Origin: a virus
Reading direction: 5' to 3' (one strand)
Virus record (IMG/VR): IMGVR_UViG_3300042465_002645
Location: 1-24,399 of that record
DNA: 24,399 bases
The notes beneath the pieces were generated by a model, which did no database searches, had not been told where the DNA came from, and saw nothing but the letters and a program-made list of their open reading frames with translations. A program made the translations under genes and the position numbers. Position 1 is the stretch's first letter. Each line of letters opens with the position of its first letter. Below are positions 15,057-20,710 of the stretch, in pieces.

Positions 15057-15524
15057 TTAGGCGTCGTCGAGCATGAGGTTGCTACGAGAGATAGCGTCGT
15101 ATTTAGCGATGCGTTGTCCCTCTTCGTCAAGCTCGTTGATTTGGTTGCGAATGGCGTTTAAGCGAAGTCCAGCAGAGGCGCAAGGCTCATAGCTGAGAAC
15201 TACGCCTTCGTTGTAGGCAAAGTGATACTCATTCTTCAGGGCGCGATAGGCGGCTTCCGCCTTATCCTCGAGGGCGCACAGCTCGTCCATGGTGAGCTTT
15301 TGCAAAGGGTGGCTGACCTGATTGGCAACGCGCAAGATGCCAGTGTGACCAGTGCCCTTCAAGAACTTGACCATGTCAGCAAGCAAAGCCTGCTTGGAGT
15401 CAGCGTAGAACTCAATAGGAGTCTCCTTCAACTCAACAACATTGGTGTTGATGAAGATGCCTTCGATTTCACCAGTGAAACAACGGTCGTCTTGGTAGAC
15501 GTAAGCTTTGTAGATTTTTGCCAT
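15057..15524 (-). CDS. Hypothetical protein, 155 aa
   Basis: 155 residues from the ATG at 15524 (MAKIYKAYVYQDDRCFTGEI), which has GAAGGA eight bases upstream; a longer frame would begin with TTG. The N-terminal half is beta-rich, and the middle is helical with LTMDELCALEDKAEAAYRAL. The end is a coiled-coil-like stretch (AIRNQINELDEEGQRIAKYD). No recognised family. It has its own predicted promoter upstream (TTGATA-16-TACAAT) and a hairpin leader of the shared type, so expression may be independent of the gene above. Confidence 0.7.
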   Translation of the reverse strand: MAKIYKAYVYQDDRCFTGEIEGIFINTNVVELKETPIEFYADSKQALLADMVKFLKGTGHTGILRVANQVSHPLQKLTMDELCALEDKAEAAYRALKNEYHFAYNEGVVLSYEPCASAGLRLNAIRNQINELDEEGQRIAKYDAISRSNLMLDDA

Positions 15525-15557
15525 TTTGATTTCCTTCAAGTAACCGCCTTATTGGCG
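15525..15557 (-). promoter_or_regulatory. Hairpin leader, copy 2
   Basis: Minus strand: stem CGCC/GGCG with loop AATAA (15545-15557), then GTTACTTGAAGGA and the ATG 20 bases after the hairpin. GAAGGA is the ribosome site. The loop and flanks closely match copy 4 (loop AACAA, then GTTACATGAA). Confidence 0.65.
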
Positions 15558-15564
15558 TGAATGA

Positions 15565-15610
15565 ATTGTAACATGAAATTAAAACGTATCAACCATAGGG
15601 ACTTTCCCTA
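15565..15610 (-). promoter_or_regulatory. Promoter with two palindromes
   Basis: Minus strand: -35 TTGATA (15592-15587), 16-base spacer, -10 TACAAT (15570-15565). The spacer and -10 hold TTTTAAT-TTCAT-GTTAC (15584-15568), a relaxed copy of the operator-like palindrome. Just upstream of the -35 is a perfect 15-base palindrome TAGGGA-CTT-TCCCTA (15596-15610), a possible second regulator site. It would drive the 155-residue gene. Confidence 0.65.
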
Positions 15611-15611
15611 A

Positions 15612-15926
15612 TCAATCTGCCCGAGATCCAGCGTATGCCGAGATGCCGTGCTTGCGAAGCACTTCTGCGAATGCGAAGGCGCCAGCTTCTTTGACGTCCA
15701 TAGACTGTGTGGGGTTGCCAGCAGGGTTCCAGATGCACCAGCCTTTTTGCCAGTGCTTGCGACCCACGTTGTTTTTCTTGCACCAGCCCACGAAGGGGAT
15801 GCGTGCGCTTGAAATGTCAACCCAAGCAAAGCCACAGTACATTGGCTCGCCGTGTGCTTCCATGTAGGCGGACTCAGCGGCTTTAGCGGCGTTGAGGGCT
15901 TCGGTATAGATGTTGTCGTAGTTCAT
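15612..15926 (-). CDS. Conserved phage protein, 104 aa
   Basis: 104 residues. The pattern IYTEALNAAKAAESAYMEAH, CGFAWVDIS, FVGWCKKNN, WCIWNPAGNPTQSMDVKEAG and a close in ...SAYAGSRAD is typical of a conserved but uncharacterised phage protein. It appears to be a compact alpha/beta domain rich in tryptophan, with cysteines at three places. No catalytic motif is obvious. It carries hairpin leader copy 3 and GAAAGA as ribosome site. The stop lies just beside the TAGGGA palindrome of the next promoter. Confidence 0.72.
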   Translation of the reverse strand: MNYDNIYTEALNAAKAAESAYMEAHGEPMYCGFAWVDISSARIPFVGWCKKNNVGRKHWQKGWCIWNPAGNPTQSMDVKEAGAFAFAEVLRKHGISAYAGSRAD

Positions 15927-15957
15927 GATGGTCTTTCAAGTAAAAGCCCCGAAGGGC
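15927..15957 (-). promoter_or_regulatory. Hairpin leader / terminator, copy 3
   Basis: Minus strand: GCCC-TTCG-GGGC (15946-15957), a stem closed by a UUCG tetraloop, followed by TTTTACTTGAAAG and the ATG 19 bases after the stem. The TTTT run makes it a plausible weak intrinsic terminator for the 97-residue gene as well as a leader. Confidence 0.65.
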
Positions 15958-15962
15958 AGGGA

Positions 15963-16256
15963 TTAGTTTGACAGTGCCTCTGTAGTGGCTGACAAAATGT
16001 CGTAAGTGACCTTGGTGTGCTTAGCGATCAGCTCAGTAGGAGCGTTCAGCTCTTTGGCAACGGCAGACCATGCTGTCGTTTTCTTTTCTGGTGTGTGCTT
16101 GATGGTGGTCACGTACATAGTGCCAGCGTATGAACCTTTGCCCAAAATTTTGAGTTGGTTCTTGAGGTCTTCTGCCTGCTCTTGCAGAGCGGCGATTTGG
16201 TCTTCGATCAAACCGAGTTGGTCAACGATCTTGAGAGCGGTAGTGGTAGTAGTCAT
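15963..16256 (-). CDS. Hypothetical phage protein, 97 aa
   Basis: 97 residues. The N-terminal half is a coiled coil (IVDQLGLIEDQIAALQEQAE then LKNQLKIL). After GKGSYAGTMYVTTIKHTPEK comes a helical part containing AVAKELNAPTELIAKHTKVT. The layout (helical hairpin, a beta strand pair, then 'IAKHT') resembles a family of short phage proteins of unknown function that has this arrangement. It is the first gene after the promoter at 16.3 kb, with AAAGGAA before the ATG and hairpin leader copy 4, so it is probably transcribed at a high level when that promoter is free. Confidence 0.7.
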   Translation of the reverse strand: MTTTTTALKIVDQLGLIEDQIAALQEQAEDLKNQLKILGKGSYAGTMYVTTIKHTPEKKTTAWSAVAKELNAPTELIAKHTKVTYDILSATTEALSN

Positions 16257-16293
16257 TTCTAATTTCCTTTTTCATGTAACCTGCTTGTTGCAG
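16257..16293 (-). promoter_or_regulatory. Hairpin leader, copy 4
   Basis: Minus strand: stem CTGC/GCAG with loop AACAA (16281-16293), then GTTACATGAAAAAGGAA and the ATG 24 bases after the hairpin. Same design as copy 2. Here there is no gene immediately upstream, so a terminator role does not explain it. Confidence 0.6.
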
Positions 16294-16300
16294 TGATTGC

Positions 16301-16366
16301 ATCTTAACACGGAGTTAAAGCGCTTGTGAAGTCTTTTATAAATATTTTTATTAGGACAAACCCTAA
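16301..16366 (-). promoter_or_regulatory. Promoter with two palindromes
   Basis: Minus strand: -35 TTCACA (16330-16325), 18-base spacer, -10 TAAGAT (16306-16301). A perfect palindrome TTAAC-ACGGA-GTTAA (16304-16318) overlaps the -10. Further upstream is TTAGG-ACAAAC-CCTAA (16351-16366), similar to the TAGGGA palindrome at the 15.6 kb promoter. The sequence between (16331-16350) is very AT-rich and could act as an UP element. It would drive the 97-residue gene and those below. Confidence 0.65.
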
Positions 16367-16635
16367 CCTTTCATCAAAAGGGCAACGACCCTCTCGATGG
16401 TGACGTTCAGGGCGTCCTGCTCGTCCATCTTCATCACCGACCACATGCGTCTCTGCCCGTGCCAGCCATTGAAGCTCCCTTGGTGGCAGTCCTTGCACAG
16501 AGCCACGCAGGTGTACTGCCTATGCTGTTTGACGTGGTGGGCATCACTCGGTGGGGATGCATCACACACAGAGCACGGGAGCTCTTTGACAAGCCCCACG
16601 TAAGCGCGTTCTTTTGCTGTGAGAGTGTTATTCAT
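16363..16635 (-). CDS. Small HNH-like zinc protein, 90 aa
   Basis: 90 residues from the ATG at 16635; two more codons would need a TTG. Metal-binding pattern: C21-x2-C24 (LPCSVCDASPP), then HH at 33-34 (DAHHVKQHRQYTC), C47-x2-C50-H51 (ALCKDCHQG) and NGWHGQRRMW. This is the layout of HNH-type nucleases, close to short phage recombination-region nucleases such as Ref- or NinG-like proteins; I cannot tell which. The end is helical (DEQDALNVTIERVVALLMKG). It overlaps the glycosyltransferase gene by eight bases. Nuclease activity is inferred from the motif only. Confidence 0.65.
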   Translation of the reverse strand: MNNTLTAKERAYVGLVKELPCSVCDASPPSDAHHVKQHRQYTCVALCKDCHQGSFNGWHGQRRMWSVMKMDEQDALNVTIERVVALLMKG

Positions 16636-17491
16636 TGACAAGCCTCATGCCGTATTCGTTTGTGCCTTCGGGGATCACCAGCCCGTCACGTTTGACAAGC
16701 CTGTTCTTTTTGAATCTGTTGTAGTCCACAAAATGATGCCAACGGTCAAACTTCCACACCACCCTTGCGACGTCTGGGTGCAACTCCTCGAGCATCTGTG
16801 ACTTGGGCATAGTGCCCTCGGTTGCGTAGAAGGCTTCAGTGTTGCCGCCACCCATTGATTGGGTTCTAACCTTGTTTTGCAAAAATGCATTGAACTGCAC
16901 GGTGCACATGCCGTCTTTAAGTGCGCGCAGGGATAGGTGTGTGTCTTCGTTGTAGCGCCCCTCCCAGCGGTGTTTAAGCGCGTTTTCAATCAGCAGGCAG
17001 GAGTAGATGCGGGTGTTCAAAACAAACGGCGGAGGCGTGTCTTTACGCTTGGCGAACATGGAGTAGTTGAATCCAGCAATAGGCACGTTGGTGTAGCGCT
17101 CGACAAAGTCCTCAGCCGCACGGAATATTGCTGGCGTTTCGCACTTGATCTTCATGTTGCGGTTAAGGCGGTGAAAGCCATCGATGTTGTCGTCTAGCAC
17201 CCAGTGTCGGGTGGCGCCCAAAGAGAGGGAGTGATCCCATGCGAAGTTACGAGCGGCGCCGGGGCCTCTGCTCTTCACATCCCCCAGCTCATCACATGTC
17301 ACGTAGTTGTCGAGATAGCTCTGCGGCAACACCACCAACCTATGCACGTCTACGCTACTTGCGTAGTTATCGAATTCCTGCTCCTCGACCACCACGCGGT
17401 ACTCGGCGCCCATACGGTCAAGCGCATCTGCGGTGAGCGTCTTTCCCCAGCGCCCTTTAGAAACAATGTAGATCGGATGCTTAGGCTTCAT
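16628..17491 (-). CDS. TET-associated-type glycosyltransferase (TAGT)
   Basis: 287 residues from the ATG at 17491 (an ATG two codons earlier is also possible; there is no clear Shine-Dalgarno site). The sequence has the hallmarks of the TET-associated glycosyltransferase family: PIYIVSKGRWG at the N-terminus, GPGAARNFAWDHS, HWVLDDNIDGF with a DDN metal/nucleotide-sugar site at about 100-102, NTRIYSCLLIENA, GRYNEDTHLSLRALKDG with a second acidic site (NED, about 181-183), FNAFLQNK, GGGNTEAFY and RWHHFVDY. Family members are proposed to add sugar to hydroxymethylated bases in phage DNA. No TET/JBP oxygenase or hydroxymethylase is in the window, so the substrate is unknown. It overlaps the 88-residue partner gene by 11 bases, suggesting a common task. 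Confidence 0.78.
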   Translation of the reverse strand: MKPKHPIYIVSKGRWGKTLTADALDRMGAEYRVVVEEQEFDNYASSVDVHRLVVLPQSYLDNYVTCDELGDVKSRGPGAARNFAWDHSLSLGATRHWVLDDNIDGFHRLNRNMKIKCETPAIFRAAEDFVERYTNVPIAGFNYSMFAKRKDTPPPFVLNTRIYSCLLIENALKHRWEGRYNEDTHLSLRALKDGMCTVQFNAFLQNKVRTQSMGGGNTEAFYATEGTMPKSQMLEELHPDVARVVWKFDRWHHFVDYNRFKKNRLVKRDGLVIPEGTNEYGMRLVNE

Positions 17492-17747
17492 CGACATACC
17501 GCTTGTCTGCAAGTGTTGCCTTCTCTTGAGCTGGGAACCACACTGAGCTTGTCTTGGTGGTTACGCTCTGCCCAATGAGCTTGGCAAACGCCTGAAGGCT
17601 TTCCACGCTGTCAAAGTTCACACGAAGGGAGTAGACGGGTAGCAGGTTCTTTTGCTCGTACTCAGGCATTCCAGCCCACTCCTCGCGCCACGACTCCTGT
17701 TCTCCGAAGAGAACATGCTGGTCGTCGTTGGGCTTTGCGTAAGGCAT
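17481..17747 (-). CDS. Small conserved protein coupled to the glycosyltransferase, 88 aa
   Basis: 88 residues from the ATG at 17747, chosen because it forms TAATG with the upstream stop; the same frame is open to 17834 but that would run through the neighbour. Conserved-looking elements are ESWREEWAGMPEYEQKNLLP, a strand (VYSLRVNFDSVESLQAF) and AKLIGQSVTTKTSSVWFP. The 'W..eW.gMPe...FakLigq..T.kT.siW.P' pattern recurs in short phage proteins, often beside DNA-modification genes; no activity is known to me. Tight coupling to the glycosyltransferase suggests a role in base modification or substrate delivery. Confidence 0.7.
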   Translation of the reverse strand: MPYAKPNDDQHVLFGEQESWREEWAGMPEYEQKNLLPVYSLRVNFDSVESLQAFAKLIGQSVTTKTSSVWFPAQEKATLADKRYVDEA

Positions 17748-18097
17748 TACAGGGTTGCCTTCTCGACGTGGCGGTTGGAAGCCTCCATAGAGCGCCATAC
17801 GGCGATTCTTTCCTGACAGGCTATGAGGAGCCATCTGAGGCGTTCGCGCTCCTCTACGGCTTGTCTAAGGGCTTGCAAATGCTCTTTGTAGCGTGGGGAG
17901 GCGTAGGCTTCGCGTTCCTGCATGGCGGCGGTCTTGTACTCACCGTTGCCGTACACCTCAGCGTTTTTCATCTCTTCTGCCTTGATGGTCTTCCTCAGCT
18001 CCTCCATGTACACCTTTGTTGCCTCTGCCTCTGCATACTTGGCGGAGTGGGCGATCATGAAGTCGACTGCGTCATTGGGGTCAATAAGCTTGCTCAT
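17747..18097 (-). CDS. Conserved phage protein, 116 aa
   Basis: 116 residues, largely helical. The N-terminus LIDPNDAVDFMIAHSAKYAE and the C-terminal ALRQAVEERERLRWLLIACQ followed by ERIAVWRSMEASNR match a conserved family of uncharacterised phage proteins that tends to sit near recombination and replication genes. Long charged helices suggest a dimeric coiled coil. Linked by ATGA to the RusA-like gene and by TAATG to the 88-residue gene, so it is co-translated with recombination and modification genes. Confidence 0.75.
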   Translation of the reverse strand: MSKLIDPNDAVDFMIAHSAKYAEAEATKVYMEELRKTIKAEEMKNAEVYGNGEYKTAAMQEREAYASPRYKEHLQALRQAVEERERLRWLLIACQERIAVWRSMEASNRHVEKATL

Positions 18098-18522
18098 GTT
18101 TGTTCCTTAATTTCAACAATAAGTTTTCCGGGTTTTGTTCCAAATTTTCTGTAGATCATGATGGGCTGAAAGAGCTGGTCATTCACCATCATTGCGTCGG
18201 CTAAGCCGTCCAGCGCTCCCTTTGCCGCGGCTAAGCAATTGTCCGCGTCGCGCTTTCGTTTATCAGGCATCTCAAACGTCAGCGTAAGCTTGATGTCCTT
18301 GCCTGCGTGTTTCCAGCCCTTGAGTTGGTGCTTAGCCAACCATGTGCTGTTCTCACGGTAGTCTGATCGTAGTTGGTAGAGCTTGCCCCAGTGAGTGCCC
18401 TTAGCCCTGTTTGGGAACAGCTCCGCTGGTGGGAAGTCGAGCTCGACGCGAATCACGCTCCGTTTGCATTCTTCGCACAAGGTCGTCACAAGCGGGTTGC
18501 CCTCTACGTTTTGCGATGTCAT
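18094..18522 (-). CDS. rusA: RusA-type Holliday junction resolvase
   Basis: 142 residues. A basic, strand-rich N-terminus (VIRVELDFPPAELFPNRAKG) is followed by the family core EMPDKRKRDADNCLAAAKGA and LDGLADAMMVNDQLF. D92, D94 and D115 line up with the catalytic aspartates of E. coli RusA (D70, D72, D91), and K101 is near the conserved lysine. RusA cuts four-way junctions formed in phage recombination and DNA maturation. A pair of cysteines near the start (CEECK) is an extra not needed for the fold. Strong AAGGAG nine bases before the ATG, inside the end of the upstream gene. Confidence 0.85.
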   Translation of the reverse strand: MTSQNVEGNPLVTTLCEECKRSVIRVELDFPPAELFPNRAKGTHWGKLYQLRSDYRENSTWLAKHQLKGWKHAGKDIKLTLTFEMPDKRKRDADNCLAAAKGALDGLADAMMVNDQLFQPIMIYRKFGTKPGKLIVEIKEQT

Positions 18523-18727
18523 TCTTTACTCCTTGCCACCATAATTGCGCGCTCCCTGAGCCTCGCTCTATAGCCTTCTTCTCGTACCGACTCATCCACT
18601 CTCGCGCTTCGCACTGTCTCATGTGCTCCAAGGTCTCCAGTGAGATTGAGACATTCGAGGGTGCAAGTCTCGGTGTAGGCATGACCAAACCCTTCGCGGA
18701 TTTCGTCGAGGATTTTTTGGGCTTCAT
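18401..18727 (-). CDS. Possible overlapping gene, 108 aa, RxCEAR motif
   Basis: 108 residues in a frame that overlaps both the 72-residue gene (18519-18727) and the first 122 bases of the RusA-like gene. The core LEHMRQCEAREWMSRYEKKA followed by WWQGVKNDIAKRRGQPACDD resembles a family of short phage proteins with an RxxCEAR start and a KRRG turn. The ATG has AAGGA nine bases upstream. The last ~20 residues look random. Either this is a true dual-coding gene or the resemblance is chance; both frames read like protein here. Confidence 0.45.
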   Translation of the reverse strand: MKPKKSSTKSAKGLVMPTPRLAPSNVSISLETLEHMRQCEAREWMSRYEKKAIERGSGSAQLWWQGVKNDIAKRRGQPACDDLVRRMQTERDSRRARLPTSGAVPKQG

Positions 18728-18737
18728 GTTTGGTCAT
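18519..18737 (-). CDS. Small hypothetical protein, 72 aa
   Basis: 72 residues (MTKHEAQKILDEIREGFGHA...), with CTLECLNLTGDLGAHETVRS in the middle and an arginine-rich end helix (GYRARLRERAIMVARSKE). Supported by AAAGGA before the ATG, an ATGA overlap with the 259-residue gene upstream and another with the RusA-like gene downstream. 'TGDL' followed by arginine-rich helices recurs in short phage proteins, but no function is known to me. It shares most of its length with the 108-residue alternative frame. Confidence 0.58.
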   Translation of the reverse strand: MTKHEAQKILDEIREGFGHAYTETCTLECLNLTGDLGAHETVRSARVDESVREEGYRARLRERAIMVARSKE

Positions 18738-19513
18738 CCTTGTCCTTTAAGTTCACGATCAGCAACGTAGTCATGGACAATAAGCCCGTTCTCAATGCTA
18801 CCCACCCACATCTCAGGGATCCAAACAAAGCTACCATCTCTTTTCTTTCTCATGTGCGCTCTACGTTTATGCCTTGCAGGGCTGGCATGGGTTCCGCCTT
18901 TGTGGGGTTGCTTAACTTGCGCGCTAGGTCTAAGTTCAATCGTGTTCCATGAGTACAACAAAGGTTGGTGCTTGGCTCTGCGCTTGCGATTGATAAAGTC
19001 CAACCCCTTGGCGTTGTGGGCAATGAGCACCTCTTCGGTTGTGTGTGCCCTCATGTTCAACAAACAAGTCACATTTAAAGCCGCAAGACACGCATCGTTA
19101 AATGTTCTGGAGACCGTCTCTAGTGATTTGTTTTCATAAAGTTTTTTTTGAAGTCTTGTGAAATGCTGAACTGTTTTGCTGTCTAAAACATCCGTGATAA
19201 AACCAAGCGGTACTTCTTCTAGGTTCAAAGCCCACAGGCAAAGGACAGCACCCTCGTAATCATCCACCTTCCCATGCTTCTCGTAAGTTACCACTGTGTT
19301 TTTAAGCTTGGGATGAATTATTGCCATCTTCTCGGACGGTGGCATGTAGTCTGAAATTCTGTACTTGCTTTCTTGATGATCTGGGACGTTTTTACCAGCC
19401 CAGTCCATCAATTCTTTTTCACCAAACTCACTGATGTTTGATAAGTCAAACCATGTGAAATCAGCAACATCAAACCCAACCTTTGATGCCATGTCAGCTA
19501 CTTTTGGGTTCAT
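18734..19513 (-). CDS. Conserved phage protein with GTHASPxxHxRR motif, 259 aa
   Basis: 259 residues. The C-terminal part carries KGGTHASPARHKRRAHMRKK, then DGSFVWIPEMWVGS. This 'GTHASPR.H.RRGH.R...G..vWv....vG' signature is shared by many phage proteins of unknown function. The N-terminal 200 residues look like an alpha/beta domain (KMAIIHPKLKNTVVTYEKHG; LEEVPLGFITDVLD) with no motif I can name. The basic histidine/arginine stretch suggests nucleic acid contact. ATGA overlaps on both sides place it in the replication-recombination operon. Confidence 0.7.
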   Translation of the reverse strand: MNPKVADMASKVGFDVADFTWFDLSNISEFGEKELMDWAGKNVPDHQESKYRISDYMPPSEKMAIIHPKLKNTVVTYEKHGKVDDYEGAVLCLWALNLEEVPLGFITDVLDSKTVQHFTRLQKKLYENKSLETVSRTFNDACLAALNVTCLLNMRAHTTEEVLIAHNAKGLDFINRKRRAKHQPLLYSWNTIELRPSAQVKQPHKGGTHASPARHKRRAHMRKKRDGSFVWIPEMWVGSIENGLIVHDYVADRELKGQG

Positions 19514-19929
19514 GATTTCCTCTTCGCCAGTCCTGCACGAATAGCCAGCTCGTTGCGCAGACGGTACTCGTACTTTGTTTTGCGGATCTTCTCGTGCTCT
19601 GTAGGCTGTAGCTCTGGCTCGTTGTCAAACAGGGCGGCAAACTCTTGCCACTTTGGTGGGTAGCCATTGACGCTGGCGCCCCAAGAGATCATGTCGATCT
19701 TCATGACTTCATTGATCGCAACACGAATGGCTTCTGCGTCACGCAGGGCTTCTGTGACGCGAGGCCACGTGTCCGAGGTAGCCTGATGGTGGTAGGCACA
19801 GACCCAGTTTCCACCAGTGGAGATCCCACCAGCCATAGGGCACCCGTTAGCAAAACAGTTGTGGTTGACTTGTTCGTCAGCGACCTCAGTCGTGTCGTGA
19901 TATTTTCGTTTGGCAGTTACGTAACTCAT
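19510..19929 (-). CDS. Zinc-binding phage protein, 139 aa
   Basis: 139 residues. A metal-binding segment near the N-terminus, CFANGCPMAGGISTGG then NWVCAYHHQAT, gives a C-x4-C...C-x2-HH arrangement. A helical middle (RVTEALRDAEAIRVAINEVM) and a basic end (RNELAIRAGLAKRKS) follow. Similar proteins occur beside replication genes of phages; the role is unknown. It follows the replication initiator with an ATGA overlap and precedes the 259-residue gene in the same way. Confidence 0.72.
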   Translation of the reverse strand: MSYVTAKRKYHDTTEVADEQVNHNCFANGCPMAGGISTGGNWVCAYHHQATSDTWPRVTEALRDAEAIRVAINEVMKIDMISWGASVNGYPPKWQEFAALFDNEPELQPTEHEKIRKTKYEYRLRNELAIRAGLAKRKS

Positions 19930-20708
19930 TTTTTGTCCTCATGGTATGCACCTTCGATGATGCGTGGAAATTTTTGTGGGTTAAACAGAAAATCAAAGCT
20001 TGCTTTCCATTCCTTAGACTGACCAGTCAAAAACTTTGAATCTTTGACCATTGTGAAAAACCACTCAAAGAACTCAAGACCTTGCTCCCTGTTCATCTTT
20101 TCGGTTGTCACAACTTCACGCCATCTTGCCGAAACCATCTTTTTGCGAGAGTCATTGACAACTGTCACCATAGGCAACATTGGGAGGATCTTGTTGTACA
20201 TCTCAATGATTTCAGCAACTGGACATGCTGGTTGGGCTTTTGGCTTTGCCAAAGGCTCAGAGGCTTCAGCCTCACAAGAGAGATCCTGTCCTTGATCTAT
20301 TCCTTGATCCTCTCCTTGATCCTCTCCTTGATCCGCATGGGAGTCTTCGAGAGGATTCGCGAGGATTCGAGAATTGCCAGATGATGGAGGTATTTTTGAC
20401 TTGCTGGGTTTGTCAATCTTCTGGTGTGACAACCACTTACAGATCTCAATGTACGAATCACCCTCAATCTGATAGCGAATGATAGTGTCCACTAACTGAA
20501 GCTCATTCAGCCAGCCATCGATCTTGGCTTTTGCATCATCATCATACGGAAAAAGAAGGCTCGCGAGCATTCGCGAATTTCCTCGAAGTCGACCTTCATC
20601 ATCTGCCAATGTAAACAACATGATGAATAAAAGACGTGCATCACGGCTGACCTTACCCATGCTTTCAGATTGAGGAAACTCAGGTTTTATAGTTCTGATT
20701 CGAGCCAT
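19926..20708 (-). CDS. Replication initiator / replisome organiser
   Basis: 260 residues. The N-terminal ~105 residues match the winged-helix domain of phage replication proteins (ARIRTIKPEFPQSESMGKVS, RDARLLFIMLFTLADDEG, LFPYDDDAKAKI). A low-complexity linker (about 124-140) reads QGEDQGEDQGIDQGQD. The C-terminal ~90 residues (YNKILPMLPMVTVVNDSRKK, then KASFDFLFNPQKFPRIIEG) resemble the helicase-loading half of DnaT/O-like proteins. It would bind the phage origin and bring in a helicase. The linker is encoded by tandem DNA repeats, as the lambda O gene contains its own origin. GGAGAA before the ATG lies at the end of the HNH gene. Confidence 0.8.
   Translation of the reverse strand: MARIRTIKPEFPQSESMGKVSRDARLLFIMLFTLADDEGRLRGNSRMLASLLFPYDDDAKAKIDGWLNELQLVDTIIRYQIEGDSYIEICKWLSHQKIDKPSKSKIPPSSGNSRILANPLEDSHADQGEDQGEDQGIDQGQDLSCEAEASEPLAKPKAQPACPVAEIIEMYNKILPMLPMVTVVNDSRKKMVSARWREVVTTEKMNREQGLEFFEWFFTMVKDSKFLTGQSKEWKASFDFLFNPQKFPRIIEGAYHEDKK
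20290..20373. repeat. Iteron-like tandem repeats inside the replication gene
   Basis: Four 12-base units of the type CCTTGATCCTCT (starts 20290, 20302, 20314, 20326; the first and last are partly degenerate) are followed after six bases by three 10-base units TCTTCGAGAG, GATTCGCGAG, GATTCGAGAA (20344-20373). A related TTCGCGAATT sequence lies at 20570-20579. They could be a phage replication origin within the initiator gene, or merely codon repeats of the acidic linker. Confidence 0.6.
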
Positions 20709-20710
20709 GA

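Noticed and set aside
17748-17834. Longer N-terminus for the 88-residue gene (frame open to 17834)
   Set aside because: It would run through the end of the 116-residue gene; the ATG at 17747 with its TAATG overlap fits the local style better.
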